Shown here one piece after another: positions 33,677-42,700 of a stretch of 64,000 nt of DNA (position 1 is the first letter of the stretch; every line of letters starts with the position of its first letter). The stretch covers positions 1-64,000 of the forward strand of contig CAIQVX010000359.1 in NCBI GenBank assembly GCA_903875275.1. Direction: 5' to 3'. The translations under genes were made by a program, and so were the position numbers. Source of the DNA: an uncultured beta proteobacterium. GTDB lineage: Bacteria; Pseudomonadota; Gammaproteobacteria; Burkholderiales; Burkholderiaceae_C. The notes under the pieces are model-generated. The model was not told the origin of the DNA. It saw only the letters and a program-made list of their open reading frames with translations, and ran no database searches.

Positions 33677-35901
33677 TTTTTCCATACCTCCAGACGCCTC
33701 CACTGCGCAGTCGGGCCCAACCTTCTGAGCATGCGAAGCAGGCCATCAACACCGACACCCAGCACCTCGCGCAAGCCGCGCAGAGGCCTGTCAATATCGC
33801 GGTCGGACAACCAGCGCTGCCACGCATCGCCGCGCGAGTAGGTCGCAGCGACCAGTGCACGGTAGTCTTCCAGACTCATATTGTCAAAACGGGCACGCAG
33901 GACCCGCCCCTGATTGAAGACCACAGCCGCCGGGATGGCAAATTCGCGATCACCCCGAAACAGCGAGATTCTGACCGGACTGCCCTGCTCAACGGCGAGT
34001 TCGACTGGCAGCTTGATGGCCAGGCCACCTTCCGAGAAGTCTTCCGCTTCACACGCGACCGTGCGCCCGTTGGGCAAGCGGATCATCGCCGGCAGACTGA
34101 TTTGAACCCGCCAGTGCTTGCGGATCTGGCGCGCTTCCAGCGCCACCGACATGGTGGCTGCGAGAATGGTGAGGTTGTAGAGCGTCCACAGCAGGTTGAA
34201 CAGCACGGTGCCGAATTCGTGGGTATTCCACCAGAACAGGCGGCCAACGCCGATGCCCAGTCCAATCACGTTGAAAGCCAGAATGACAAGGTAAGGCAGC
34301 GAGATTTTCCAGTCAAAATATTCCTTGTCAACGCGTCCCCCCTTGGCGGTGACGTTGAAATTGCCCAGCTTCGGGTTGATGATCGCCAGCGTCGTTGGCA
34401 CCATGATGTACCAGGCCAGTGCCGTCTCGTAGACTTCGGCCCAGAAAGTATGGCGGTGGTTGCCCTGCATCCGGGAATTGGCAATATTGGCATGAATCAG
34501 GTGGGGCAACGCATAGACCGCGATCAGGTCGGCCGAGGCCTGGATCACGTGCGCCTCAAAAAAAAGGTAGGTCAGCGGCGCGGTCAGAAAGATGATCCGT
34601 GGCAGTCCGTAGAAGAAGTGCATCATGGCATTGAGGTAGCACAGGCGCTGGGGCCAGCGCAGTCCCTTGCCAAACAACGGGTTGTCCAGACGGAAAATCT
34701 GCGCCATGCCGCGCGCCCAACGGATGCGCTGCCCCACGTGCGCCGAAAGGCTTTCGGTGGCCAGACCCGCGGCCTGAATCACGCCCAGGTAAGCCGTGTT
34801 GTAGCCCCGGCGGTGCAGCTTGAGCGCGGTATGGGCGTCTTCGGTCACCGTCTCGATCGCCACCCCGCCAACTTCCAGCAGCATGGTGCGCCGCAGGACG
34901 GCGCAGGAACCGCAGAAGAAGGCCGCGTTCCAGAGATCGTTGCCGTCCTGGACCAGTCCGTAGAAAAGCTCACCCTCATTGGGCATTTGCCGGAACAACT
35001 GCAAGTTGCGCTCGAACGGATCGGGTGACAGGAAATGGTGCGGCGTCTGAACCATGGCAAGCTGGCGATCTTGCAGGAACAGCCCGACCGTCGCCTGCAG
35101 GAAAGTCCGGGTAGGAATGTGGTCGCAATCAAAAATGGCGATCAACTCGCCATTCGTGTCGGGCAGTGCCGCGTTGATATTTCCGGCCTTGGCATGGAGG
35201 TTGTTCGAACGTGTCACGTAATTGACGCCAACCGAGGCAGCAAACTCGCGGAAATCGTCACGGCGCCCGTCGTCCAGCAGATACACATTCATCTTGTCGC
35301 GTGGCCAGTCCATGGCAAGCGCGGCAATGACCGTTGGCATGACCACCGACAGGGGCTCGTTGTACGAGGGTATGAAGACATCCACCGTGGGCCACAACGA
35401 CAGGTCCTGGGGCATGGGCACCGGCTGGCGGCGCAGCGGCCAGGCGGTCTGAAAGAAGCCGATGATCAGAATGAGCCAGGCGTAGAACTCAGCAGCCAGC
35501 AATCCCAGCCCCAGCAGCAGATCCGCACTGATGTCCAGTTGCATGCTGGTGGTAAAACGCCAGTACAGGTACCGTGTGGATGCCAGCACCGACAGGCTGA
35601 CGAGAACCAGCGTCACCAGGGTTCCGACATAGCGGCGGATGTACAGGGCGAGCGCCGCGATCACCAGTGAAAACACCAGCTGCTCGTTGCGTGAAAACGG
35701 AATTGTGATCAGCAGCAGGAACAGCACCAGGCAGCCGATCGATGTCACCACGAGCACGCCCGGTGCCGACCATGCCGACCAGTTCACCAGCCGGTTGCCC
35801 GACTCGTTGAGAAGGCCGTAAAGGTAGCGCGGGTTGAACAGCGAGCGAGCACCCGCGCCCCGGTGCTCGCGCCAGCGCGACGGAATCGAACGCAGGTTCA
35901 T
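33673..35901 (-). CDS. bcsA: UDP-forming cellulose synthase catalytic subunit BcsA
   Basis: ATG 35901 overlaps the bcsQ stop (ATGA), giving 742 residues. Membrane helices flank a GT2 domain with DVFIPSYNEP, LLDDGRR, IFDCDHIP, the catalytic VTEDAH and QRIRWARG. A C-terminal PilZ domain shows the RxxxR element in RQIRKHWR and the DxSxxG motif as DFSEGG, the two parts that bind c-di-GMP. BcsA polymerises glucose from UDP-glucose and passes the chain through the inner membrane; c-di-GMP relieves autoinhibition. All catalytic motifs are intact. It is the centre of the operon bcsR/P-like, bcsQ, bcsA, bcsB, bcsZ, bcsC, bcsQ-2, with overlapping starts and stops showing tight coupling. Confidence 0.96.
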   Translation of the reverse strand: MNLRSIPSRWREHRGAGARSLFNPRYLYGLLNESGNRLVNWSAWSAPGVLVVTSIGCLVLFLLLITIPFSRNEQLVFSLVIAALALYIRRYVGTLVTLVLVSLSVLASTRYLYWRFTTSMQLDISADLLLGLGLLAAEFYAWLILIIGFFQTAWPLRRQPVPMPQDLSLWPTVDVFIPSYNEPLSVVMPTVIAALAMDWPRDKMNVYLLDDGRRDDFREFAASVGVNYVTRSNNLHAKAGNINAALPDTNGELIAIFDCDHIPTRTFLQATVGLFLQDRQLAMVQTPHHFLSPDPFERNLQLFRQMPNEGELFYGLVQDGNDLWNAAFFCGSCAVLRRTMLLEVGGVAIETVTEDAHTALKLHRRGYNTAYLGVIQAAGLATESLSAHVGQRIRWARGMAQIFRLDNPLFGKGLRWPQRLCYLNAMMHFFYGLPRIIFLTAPLTYLFFEAHVIQASADLIAVYALPHLIHANIANSRMQGNHRHTFWAEVYETALAWYIMVPTTLAIINPKLGNFNVTAKGGRVDKEYFDWKISLPYLVILAFNVIGLGIGVGRLFWWNTHEFGTVLFNLLWTLYNLTILAATMSVALEARQIRKHWRVQISLPAMIRLPNGRTVACEAEDFSEGGLAIKLPVELAVEQGSPVRISLFRGDREFAIPAAVVFNQGRVLRARFDNMSLEDYRALVAATYSRGDAWQRWLSDRDIDRPLRGLREVLGVGVDGLLRMLRRLGPTAQWRRLEVWKK

Positions 35902-36662
35902 CGAGCGGAGGGCTCCAGCAGACAACTCGCAAGGCGCTGAAAGTCCTGCGTCGCCTGACATCGCGGATCGTAGACCAGGACCGGCTGCAGGAATGCCAGA
36001 GCCTCACTCACCGCTTCGTCCCGGTGGATACCAACCGGCAGCAGGCGCTTGCCCAGTCGTTGCCGCAGCACTTCTCCCATATCGCGATTCAGCCGAACCG
36101 CTTCGTCCATCTGGTTCAGCAGGTACACCGTCTCCAGATCCGGACGCTGAAAACGCATCTGTTCGATCCAGGATTCCATCGCCATGATCGTCGAGTAGGA
36201 ACCGGCATCGGGCAGCAACACGATCAGTACCAGATCGGCACAGGCAAAGGCCTGATTGAGGTAAACCGAAGGTCCCGGGGGCAGATCGATCAGCACCACG
36301 TCGTCTTCACCAAGGCCCGACTGCGCCAGTTGCCTGCCGAGCCAGTCGGGCTCGCTGGCCAGAATGTTCTCGAACGCTTCCCGCTCGGCCTCGCTGACCG
36401 CCCCGTACGGAATGCAGTTGACACCGTAGGCGCTGCCCACCAGCACGTCGCGCCAGTTGCGCCGCCGCAGCGACTGACGGCAGACACTCTGGCGCTCCAG
36501 TGCGTCCAGACCCAGATGCAGATGCAGCGCGTTTTGTGGATCGAGGTCGACCGTGCTGATACAGCCTTCCCCAAGTTCAGCCGCCATCGCAACGGCCAGA
36601 TTTGCAGTTACGGAGGTTTTTCCCACACCCCCTTTCATCGACACAACAACAACAACGCTCAT
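35898..36662 (-). CDS. bcsQ: BcsQ/MinD-like ATPase upstream of bcsA
   Basis: The 254-residue protein has the deviant Walker A SMKGGVGKTS at its very start. It then has STVDLDPQNALHLHLGLD and VVLIDLPPGPSVYLNQ, the signature of BcsQ. In E. coli BcsQ binds BcsR and BcsE in the cytoplasmic vestibule of the synthase and is essential for cellulose secretion. The stop overlaps the bcsA start, and a short BcsR/BcsP-like gene precedes it by 36 bp, so the arrangement is the classic one. A paralogue occurs at the other end of the operon (25533-26336). Confidence 0.92.
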   Translation of the reverse strand: MSVVVVVSMKGGVGKTSVTANLAVAMAAELGEGCISTVDLDPQNALHLHLGLDALERQSVCRQSLRRRNWRDVLVGSAYGVNCIPYGAVSEAEREAFENILASEPDWLGRQLAQSGLGEDDVVLIDLPPGPSVYLNQAFACADLVLIVLLPDAGSYSTIMAMESWIEQMRFQRPDLETVYLLNQMDEAVRLNRDMGEVLRQRLGKRLLPVGIHRDEAVSEALAFLQPVLVYDPRCQATQDFQRLASCLLEPSAR

Positions 36663-36698
36663 ACTGCTCCCGGCTGCAAAATTGTAGAAAGAAGAGGG

Positions 36699-36971
36699 TC
36701 AGCCCCTGGACCTCGCCTTTTCCCTGATCCTGGCACCGCCCTCAAGGCGACCAAAGACCTGGCTCAGCGGACTGTATTCCAACCAGCCCTGTTTTTGCTG
36801 CGCTGACAGGGGCGGCGGCATGACACGCTGGTCAGGCGCCATGGACTTCATCAAGGGCCATTTGTTCTCTGCAAGGTCAGCATCGGCGTCGCGGTTGAAC
36901 TCCCTGAATTCACTGCTGCCGGACCAGAAAGTCCGAAACAGCGCACCCGCATCGTCGACACGTTTCGACAT
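36699..36971 (-). CDS. BcsR/BcsP-like small cellulose biosynthesis protein
   Basis: ATG 36971 follows a GGGGA site at about nine bases, giving 90 residues. The frame is open further upstream, but that part overlaps the neighbouring hydrolase and looks spurious. The segment ALFRTFWSGSSEFREFN followed by ENKWPLM resembles the short conserved core of BcsR/BcsP proteins (LFxxF, a Tyr/Phe-x-Glu element, then WPLL). These proteins are encoded directly before bcsQ; BcsR binds BcsQ and stabilises the complex, and BcsP is a betaproteobacterial equivalent. The tail is basic. The family call rests on this short motif and on position. Confidence 0.6.
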   Translation of the reverse strand: MSKRVDDAGALFRTFWSGSSEFREFNRDADADLAENKWPLMKSMAPDQRVMPPPLSAQQKQGWLEYSPLSQVFGRLEGGARIREKARSRG

Positions 36972-37074
36972 CTTCACGTCCCCAGTGTTCGCACGCGCCG
37001 ACTCTCGCGCCTGGTCCGGAGGGATTATGGGGCATTTCAACTGCACCCGCCCCTGCAGCGGCGATGTAAACGCC
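36972..37074 (-). promoter_or_regulatory. Region upstream of the cellulose operon
   Basis: This 103-base gap lies between the stop of the MBL hydrolase and the first bcs gene on the same strand and is the likely site of the bcs promoter. Read on the minus strand it holds a CATAAT that could be a -10 element, but no matching -35 at normal spacing. No activator site is recognised. Transcription from the hydrolase gene could also continue through it. Confidence 0.3.
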
Positions 37075-37713
37075 TTACGTGCCACCGACATAGGGATTGC
37101 TTTTTCGCTCGCGACCAAAGGTGCTCTCGGGACCATGTCCCGGGATGAAAACGGTTGCGTCACCCATGGGCCAGAGCCTCTCCACAATGCTGGAAATCAG
37201 GGTCTCGTGGTCACCCTGGGGCAAGTCGGTGCGGCCAATCGAGCCGGCGAACAACACATCACCCACAAAAGCCCGGTTCGCCTCCACGCTGTGGAACACC
37301 ACGTGCCCCGGTGTGTGCCCGGGGCAGTGCCGCACCTGCAGCGTGGACTGCCCCAGGGTGACGGTGTCGTGGTCATTCAGCCAGCGCGTGGGGGTGAATG
37401 GCATGGCCTGGGCAAAGCCGAACATCTTGCTCTGGGCCGGCAGACCGTCGATCCAGAATTGGTCCGCCTGCTGCGGGCCAATGATGGGAAGTTGCAGTTG
37501 CTGAGCCAGTTCACCAACCGCCCCTGCATGGTCGATATGGGCATGCGTCAGCCAGAGCTCAACCAGCGTCAGCTGGCGCTGCTTCACCGCAGCCAGCAGC
37601 AGTTCGATGTCGCCGCCCGGGTCTATGAGGGCCGCCCGCCGGGTCTGGTCACACCAGACCAGAGAGCAATTCTGTTGAAAATTCGTAACAGGAATGGTTT
37701 GATAGCGTAGCAT
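37075..37713 (-). CDS. MBL-fold metallo-hydrolase (glyoxalase-II-like)
   Basis: The 212-residue protein starts at ATG 37713. It has the metallo-beta-lactamase core THAHIDHAG (the HxHxDH zinc ligands) near residue 60, CPGHTPGHVVFH with the next His, FVGDVLFAGSIGRTD with the bridging Asp, and a final PGHGPES His. This matches the YcbL/GloB-like group that hydrolyses thioesters such as S-lactoylglutathione. The exact substrate is not determined. It is three bases upstream on the minus strand from... no shared pathway with its neighbours; a housekeeping role is likely. Confidence 0.88.
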   Translation of the reverse strand: MLRYQTIPVTNFQQNCSLVWCDQTRRAALIDPGGDIELLLAAVKQRQLTLVELWLTHAHIDHAGAVGELAQQLQLPIIGPQQADQFWIDGLPAQSKMFGFAQAMPFTPTRWLNDHDTVTLGQSTLQVRHCPGHTPGHVVFHSVEANRAFVGDVLFAGSIGRTDLPQGDHETLISSIVERLWPMGDATVFIPGHGPESTFGRERKSNPYVGGT

Positions 37714-37725
37714 TTGAAGCACATT

Positions 37726-38769
37726 CTAGGGGCTCAAGCCGGTCTGCGGTGCGCTCGCTTGTGCTTGCTCGATTCGTTCGGCCAGCAGGTCTACAAAATT
37801 CCCGTCGCCAAGCGAAATCCGAATCCTGACCGGCAGGTACTGCAGGCTCGGAGCAAACCACAATTCGGCAGTGATGACACCCGCGGGATTGGCCACCGGG
37901 CGCGGACGCAGGTGAAACGCAGCCACCGGTCCAATTTCAGGCAACTGCAGCACGTCCTGCGCCACCACGTCGTAAGTCCAGCGGGACACGCCCTGCGGCC
38001 TGGCCAGCCACAGACTGACCTGAGCTCCCACCTGCAGTGCGTCCTGACCGGTGACAAAGCGGTGGCTCAATTCAACAAACTGGCTCGCCGTGTCCTGCAC
38101 TCCCGGTGGCTGGGGCAACTCGGCGCCGTTGTCGAACCGGATGGCGGTGCCATCAAAGCGCAAGCGGCGCACGCCCCAGGGAAACTGTTCCTCATAGACC
38201 TCTGGCAACAAGGTGGTCCCGCTGGCCTCGCCCTGGCTGATCATGGAAAGGCGCAGTATCACGGCCATGCTCAGATCGACACGCACCTGGTAGCGGCTTG
38301 CCTGGCGCTGCCATTGCACACGCGCACTGCCGTACAGGTCACCGCGGTAGTAGCCGCCCATCCGGTAGCTCACACGGGTGTCGGCCGGCCAACTGTCGGC
38401 GCTTGACCCGGGCCGATCCGGCACAAGCTCCTGTGCTGGCTCTGGCGATGCCGCCGGCTCGGTTGGCTGCGCTGCCTCGTCCGGTACCTGCTCGCCCGAA
38501 ACGGACACAGCCTCGGGTGCCGGCGTCACTTGCGGCGCCGACGCCGCCCGCCCGAGCGGCAGCGCTGCACGCACCACAAGCGCCGCTGGCGGTTGCGCTG
38601 CCACGGCCGCGGGCAGCGGTTTGATGATCCGCGTCAGCACCGGATCCGCCATCGCCAGCAAACGGCTTTGCGCCGGAAGCTGGGTCTGCAGCCAGTGCAG
38701 GCCCAGGCCGTGCCCCACAAGCACAGCCAGCAGCAGGACAAACCAGCGCCATCGTCGGTGCCGGTCCAT
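37726..38769 (-). CDS. DUF3108 domain-containing exported protein
   Basis: The preferred start is ATG 38769 (MDRHRRWRW), giving 347 residues; the open frame extends further but without support. A basic N-terminus and one membrane helix (FVLLLAVLVGHGLG) are followed by a long Pro/Ala/Glu-rich spacer (about residues 50-130). The C-terminal DUF3108 domain (about 135-335) contains YRMGGYYRGDLYGSARVQW and PRPVANPAGVITAELWFAPS. The domain is a periplasmic beta-rich module of unknown function. The layout recalls a TonB-like anchor plus spacer. Its stop lies 12 bases before the start of the MBL hydrolase, so the two are probably co-transcribed. Confidence 0.75.
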   Translation of the reverse strand: MDRHRRWRWFVLLLAVLVGHGLGLHWLQTQLPAQSRLLAMADPVLTRIIKPLPAAVAAQPPAALVVRAALPLGRAASAPQVTPAPEAVSVSGEQVPDEAAQPTEPAASPEPAQELVPDRPGSSADSWPADTRVSYRMGGYYRGDLYGSARVQWQRQASRYQVRVDLSMAVILRLSMISQGEASGTTLLPEVYEEQFPWGVRRLRFDGTAIRFDNGAELPQPPGVQDTASQFVELSHRFVTGQDALQVGAQVSLWLARPQGVSRWTYDVVAQDVLQLPEIGPVAAFHLRPRPVANPAGVITAELWFAPSLQYLPVRIRISLGDGNFVDLLAERIEQAQASAPQTGLSP

Positions 38770-38920
38770 TGCCGCGGAAGAGCGGGGATGGACCGTGGGG
38801 GCAGGGGTTGCTAAGATCACAGCCCCGATCTTATGCAACACGGCGTCGTCCAGGCGATGCCAAACCGGCTCCAGCAGCGGCGAAGCCGTAACCTCAACCG
38901 CGTGTATTGAAAGGAACGTC
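38770..38920. promoter_or_regulatory. Divergent intergenic region upstream of the DUF3108 gene and the HETLE-motif gene
   Basis: These 151 bases separate two divergent start codons and should carry both promoters. An AAGGAAC ribosome site at 38911-38917 precedes the rightward gene. No clear sigma-70 pair or palindromic operator was recognised. Confidence 0.3.
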
Positions 38921-39664
38921 ATGATCATCTCCCTTGTCAACCACTCCAAAGTCATCACGGATGAGCAGGTGCAGGAGGCGATTCGGGCGATCAACCGCCA
39001 GCTCAAGGAAGACTTCGAACCCTACTGGAGTTTTTCTGCCACGCTGCGGCTGGAAGGCCCCATTGGCAAGCGCCCCAGCATCAGCAATCTGGGCGACATG
39101 CGCGGCGACGCTGTGATGTACATCGTCGATGGCGTAAACGCCCTGAGCGCGACCGGCTGGCACCTGGCCAACTACAAGGACATTCCCTACGGCATCGTCT
39201 TTCTGGGCCTGTGTGCACAGATCAAGGAGGCCTGGTCGGTCACGCTGTCCCATGAAACCCTGGAACTGGTGGGCGACCCCATGGCAAATTTGCTGGTGCA
39301 GGGTAATCACCCCGTCGACCGTCGGCGCCGGGTGTTCCACCTGTTCGAAATGTGCGACGCTGTGCAGGCTGAGACCTACCACATTGATGGCGTCGAGGTG
39401 TCCAACTTTGTGCTGCCGAGCTATTTCAGCCTGGGTGAACAGCCCGGGCGCCGCAATGACTTTCTCGGTCGATCCTATAAAGGCAAGACCCTGCCCTCTT
39501 TCGGAATGAACCCGGGCGGTTACCTCAACATTCTGGATGCCGCCACGGGCAAATGGGAACAGCCGGTCTATGTGGATGACAAGGAAGCCGAGCGACGCCG
39601 CAGGTTGAAGGGCAAAGTCCACGAGGGCCGCGGTTATCGGCGCTCACACGCTGACCCGCAGTAA
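38921..39664 (+). CDS. Unknown protein with a HETLE motif, possible metallopeptidase-like fold
   Basis: ATG 38921 with AAGGAAC four bases upstream fixes a 247-residue product, although the frame is open back to 38378. No signal peptide is seen. The segment SLSH... is replaced here by VTLSHETLELVGDPMANLL near residue 108, in which a His-Glu pair in a helix is followed by Glu and an Asp-Pro turn. This resembles, but is not, the HExxH zinc site. PYGIVFLGLC precedes it, and a conserved-looking CDAVQAETYHIDG and NFVLPSYF segment follows it. The C-terminus is very basic. I do not recognise the family; a metal-dependent hydrolase is only a guess from the motif. It precedes the cyclase-ATPase gene by 38 bases. 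Confidence 0.6.
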   Translation: MIISLVNHSKVITDEQVQEAIRAINRQLKEDFEPYWSFSATLRLEGPIGKRPSISNLGDMRGDAVMYIVDGVNALSATGWHLANYKDIPYGIVFLGLCAQIKEAWSVTLSHETLELVGDPMANLLVQGNHPVDRRRRVFHLFEMCDAVQAETYHIDGVEVSNFVLPSYFSLGEQPGRRNDFLGRSYKGKTLPSFGMNPGGYLNILDAATGKWEQPVYVDDKEAERRRRLKGKVHEGRGYRRSHADPQ

Positions 39665-39702
39665 GCCCTGGCCTGCCGACACGCTCGCCCGATTGAATCG
39701 CG

Positions 39703-42700
39703 ATGTCGATCGAACAGCAACAACTGGCCGCCGCGATTGCGGCACTGGAAGCCCAGCGCGAATTGCTGGGCAGCGCTGTGGTCGAGACCGCGCTGGGGCC
39801 CTTGCGCGAGCGCCTGGAAAAACTCGCGCACCAGGCAGACAGCGAAACGGCCGACGCCGACCAGACGCTCAGGCAGGTGAGCGTTCTTTTTCTCGATGTC
39901 GTGGGCTCCACAACCTTGAGTCAGCAACTCGACCCCGAGGACTTTCACACGGTCATGGATGACGCACTGGCAAGCTGCACGGTCATCGTCGAAAACCGCG
40001 GCGGCCGCGTGCTGAAGTATGCCGGAGACAGTTTGCTCGCCGTCTTTGGTGCAGACGAAGTTCGGGAAGACGACGGCGAACGCGCGGTGCAGGCCGGCCT
40101 GGAATTGCTCGATGAAGGCCGGCGCCAGGGCCAGCAGGTGCTGGAGCGCTATCTCCACCCGGGCTTCGATGTGCGGGTAGGAATCCACACCGGTCCGGTG
40201 CTGCTGGGTGGCGGGCTCGACGCCGGGAACAACATACGGGGGTTCACGGTCAATGTCGCCGCCCGCATGGAGCAGACGGCGCCCGCCGGCGCTCTGCGCA
40301 TCAGCCATGAGACCTACCAACAGGTTCGCGGCGTGTTCGATGTGGTGGCCCAGGACGCGATCCATGTCAAGGGGGTTGACGCGCCGATGCTGACCTACCT
40401 GGTACTGCGCCGCAAACCACGCGCGTTTCATGTCAACAGTCATGGCGTTGAGGGCGTCGAGACGGCCATGGTCGGCCGCGACGCCGAAATGGAGCAGTTG
40501 CAGGCGGCGTTCAAGCGCCTTTACAGCCAACGCAAGCTTTCCGTGATGACGGTGGTTGCGGATGCTGGCGTCGGCAAGAGTCGCCTGTTGTTTGAATTCG
40601 AGAACTGGGCGGAGGCGCGCCCCGAGGTTTTCTACTTCTTCCAGGGACGTGCCAGTCCTCTGACGCAGAGCCAACCCTATGGGCTGTTGCGCGACATCAT
40701 CGCCTGGCGCCTGGGCATTGCCGACAGCGACAGCATGGCCACCGCCAAGGCGAAGCTGGAGCAGGGCCTTGCGCCCCTGTTCCAGGCAGAGGACGGCGCT
40801 GAAATGGCGCAGGCGCACGCCCATCTGCTGGGACATCTGGTCGGAATGGACTTTGCTGACAGCCAACACATCCAGGGCATCGCCGACGACTCCAGGCAGT
40901 TACGCAACCGCGGCTTTCACGCCGCTGCGCAAATGTTCCGCCACTTTGCAGTGCAGAACAAATCACCCGTCCTGCTGCAACTCGATGACCTGCACTGGGC
41001 CGATGACGGCTCGCTGGACTTCCTGAGCTATCTGGCCCAGGTTAATCGCGATGTGCCAACCCTGATCCTGACGCTGGCACGACCGGCACTGTTTGAGCGA
41101 CGTCCCGATTGGCACGATCAGGCCGGTTCGCAGCGCCTGCTGCTGCACCCGCTGGACGGCACGGCCAGTCGGCAACTTGTCAATGAACTGCTGAAGAAGT
41201 TGCCGGAAATACCTTCCTTGCTGCGCGAACTGATCACGGGGGGTGCCCAGGGCAATCCCTTCTACATGGAAGAGTTGGTCAAAATGCTGGTGGACGAAGG
41301 CGCCATCGTCACCAGCGCCGACCCGTGGAGTGTCAACGCCGAGCGGCTGCTGAGCACCCATGTTCCCCAGTCACTGACGGGCGTGCTGCAGGCGCGCCTG
41401 GACGGCATCAAGTCGCAGGAGAGGCTGGCGCTGCAGCAGGCCAGCGTCATTGGTTTTGTCTTTTGGGATCAGACCCTGGCCGCACTGTCGGCGCAGGCAC
41501 CGGCCACCCTGGCGGCGCTGGTACAACATGAACTGGTCATTGCGCAGCATGGCGCGGCGCCCGCCGGCAGCGTTGAAGGCGCGCGTGAATATGCGTTTTC
41601 ACACCAGGTGCTGCACCAGGTCACCTACGACACGTTGCTGAAACGAACCCGACGCCTGCACCACGGGCAGGCGGCCCGCTGGTTCGCAAGCCAGACCGGT
41701 TCACGTGCCAAGGACTTCCTCGGCGCCACCGCAGAGCACTTCGTCAAAGCCGGCGAAACAACGCAGGGCTGCGAGTACTTCGCACGGGCCGCAGAGCACG
41801 CTGCAGCACGCTACGCCCACGATGCAGCCACCGACTATGTCAGCAAAGCGCTGGCACTGACCGATCAGCCACAACAACGCTGGCGTCTGCTGGCGGTGCG
41901 CGAGCGGACGCTGGACCTGCTGGGAAAGCGCGACGAGCAACTGGCGGACCTCGATGCCATGGAGCAGTTGGCCCAGCAAACGGATGACGACCGCGCTCGC
42001 TGTGAGATCGCCTGGCGCCGCAGCACCTTTGCCATGCGAACCGGAAACTACCAGGTCATGGAGGTCGCGGCGCGCCAGACCATGGCCCTGGCGGATCGCC
42101 TTGGCGATGCCTTGATGGGCCTGCGCGGTCAGCATCGTCTGGCGCTGGCCTTGACCTACCTCGGCGATGATGCGACAGGACAGACACTGGCCACCGATGG
42201 CCTTGCCACGGCACGTGCCCTTGGCAAGCGGCAGATTGAACCCCTGTTCCTCAACGCCCTGTCGGTGATCGCCGACATTCAGGGCGACCAGATGCGGTCG
42301 CTGGAGATGGACCAGCAGGATCTGATCATCAACCGCGAACTCGGAAACCGGCGCAACGAGGCGATCGCGCTGGGCAATCTGGGCAACGCCTGGCTTCGCC
42401 TGGGCGAAAACACCCAGGCCCGCACGCATCTGCAAGCCTGCCTGCGCCTGACACGTGCCGTGGGTGACCACTCGACCGAACCCAACACGCTGAGCAGCCT
42501 GTCGACGCTGGCATTGCGCGAAGGCGAGGATGCGATGGCGCTGGCACACGCGCAGACTGCGATTGACATGGCGACCGAGGTCCAGAGCCCCGTCTTCCAG
42601 GCCATTGCCCTGTGCTCGCTGGGCAATGCCGAACTCGCGCTCGGGCGCCATGCGCAGGCTGAGGCAGCGTTCCAGCGTGGGCGGGACATCGCGATCGCCC

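Noticed and set aside
33661-35028. Long open frame (455 codons) antisense to bcsA
   Set aside because: bcsA is certain from its motifs; the antisense frame is a GC-rich shadow of low-complexity His/Gln/Arg composition.
36972-37187. Extension of the BcsR/BcsP-like frame upstream
   Set aside because: It runs into the MBL hydrolase coding sequence; the ATG at 36971 has a good ribosome site.
38378-38920. N-terminal extension of the HETLE-motif protein
   Set aside because: The extension is an antisense shadow of the DUF3108 gene; AAGGAAC before ATG 38921 supports the short form.
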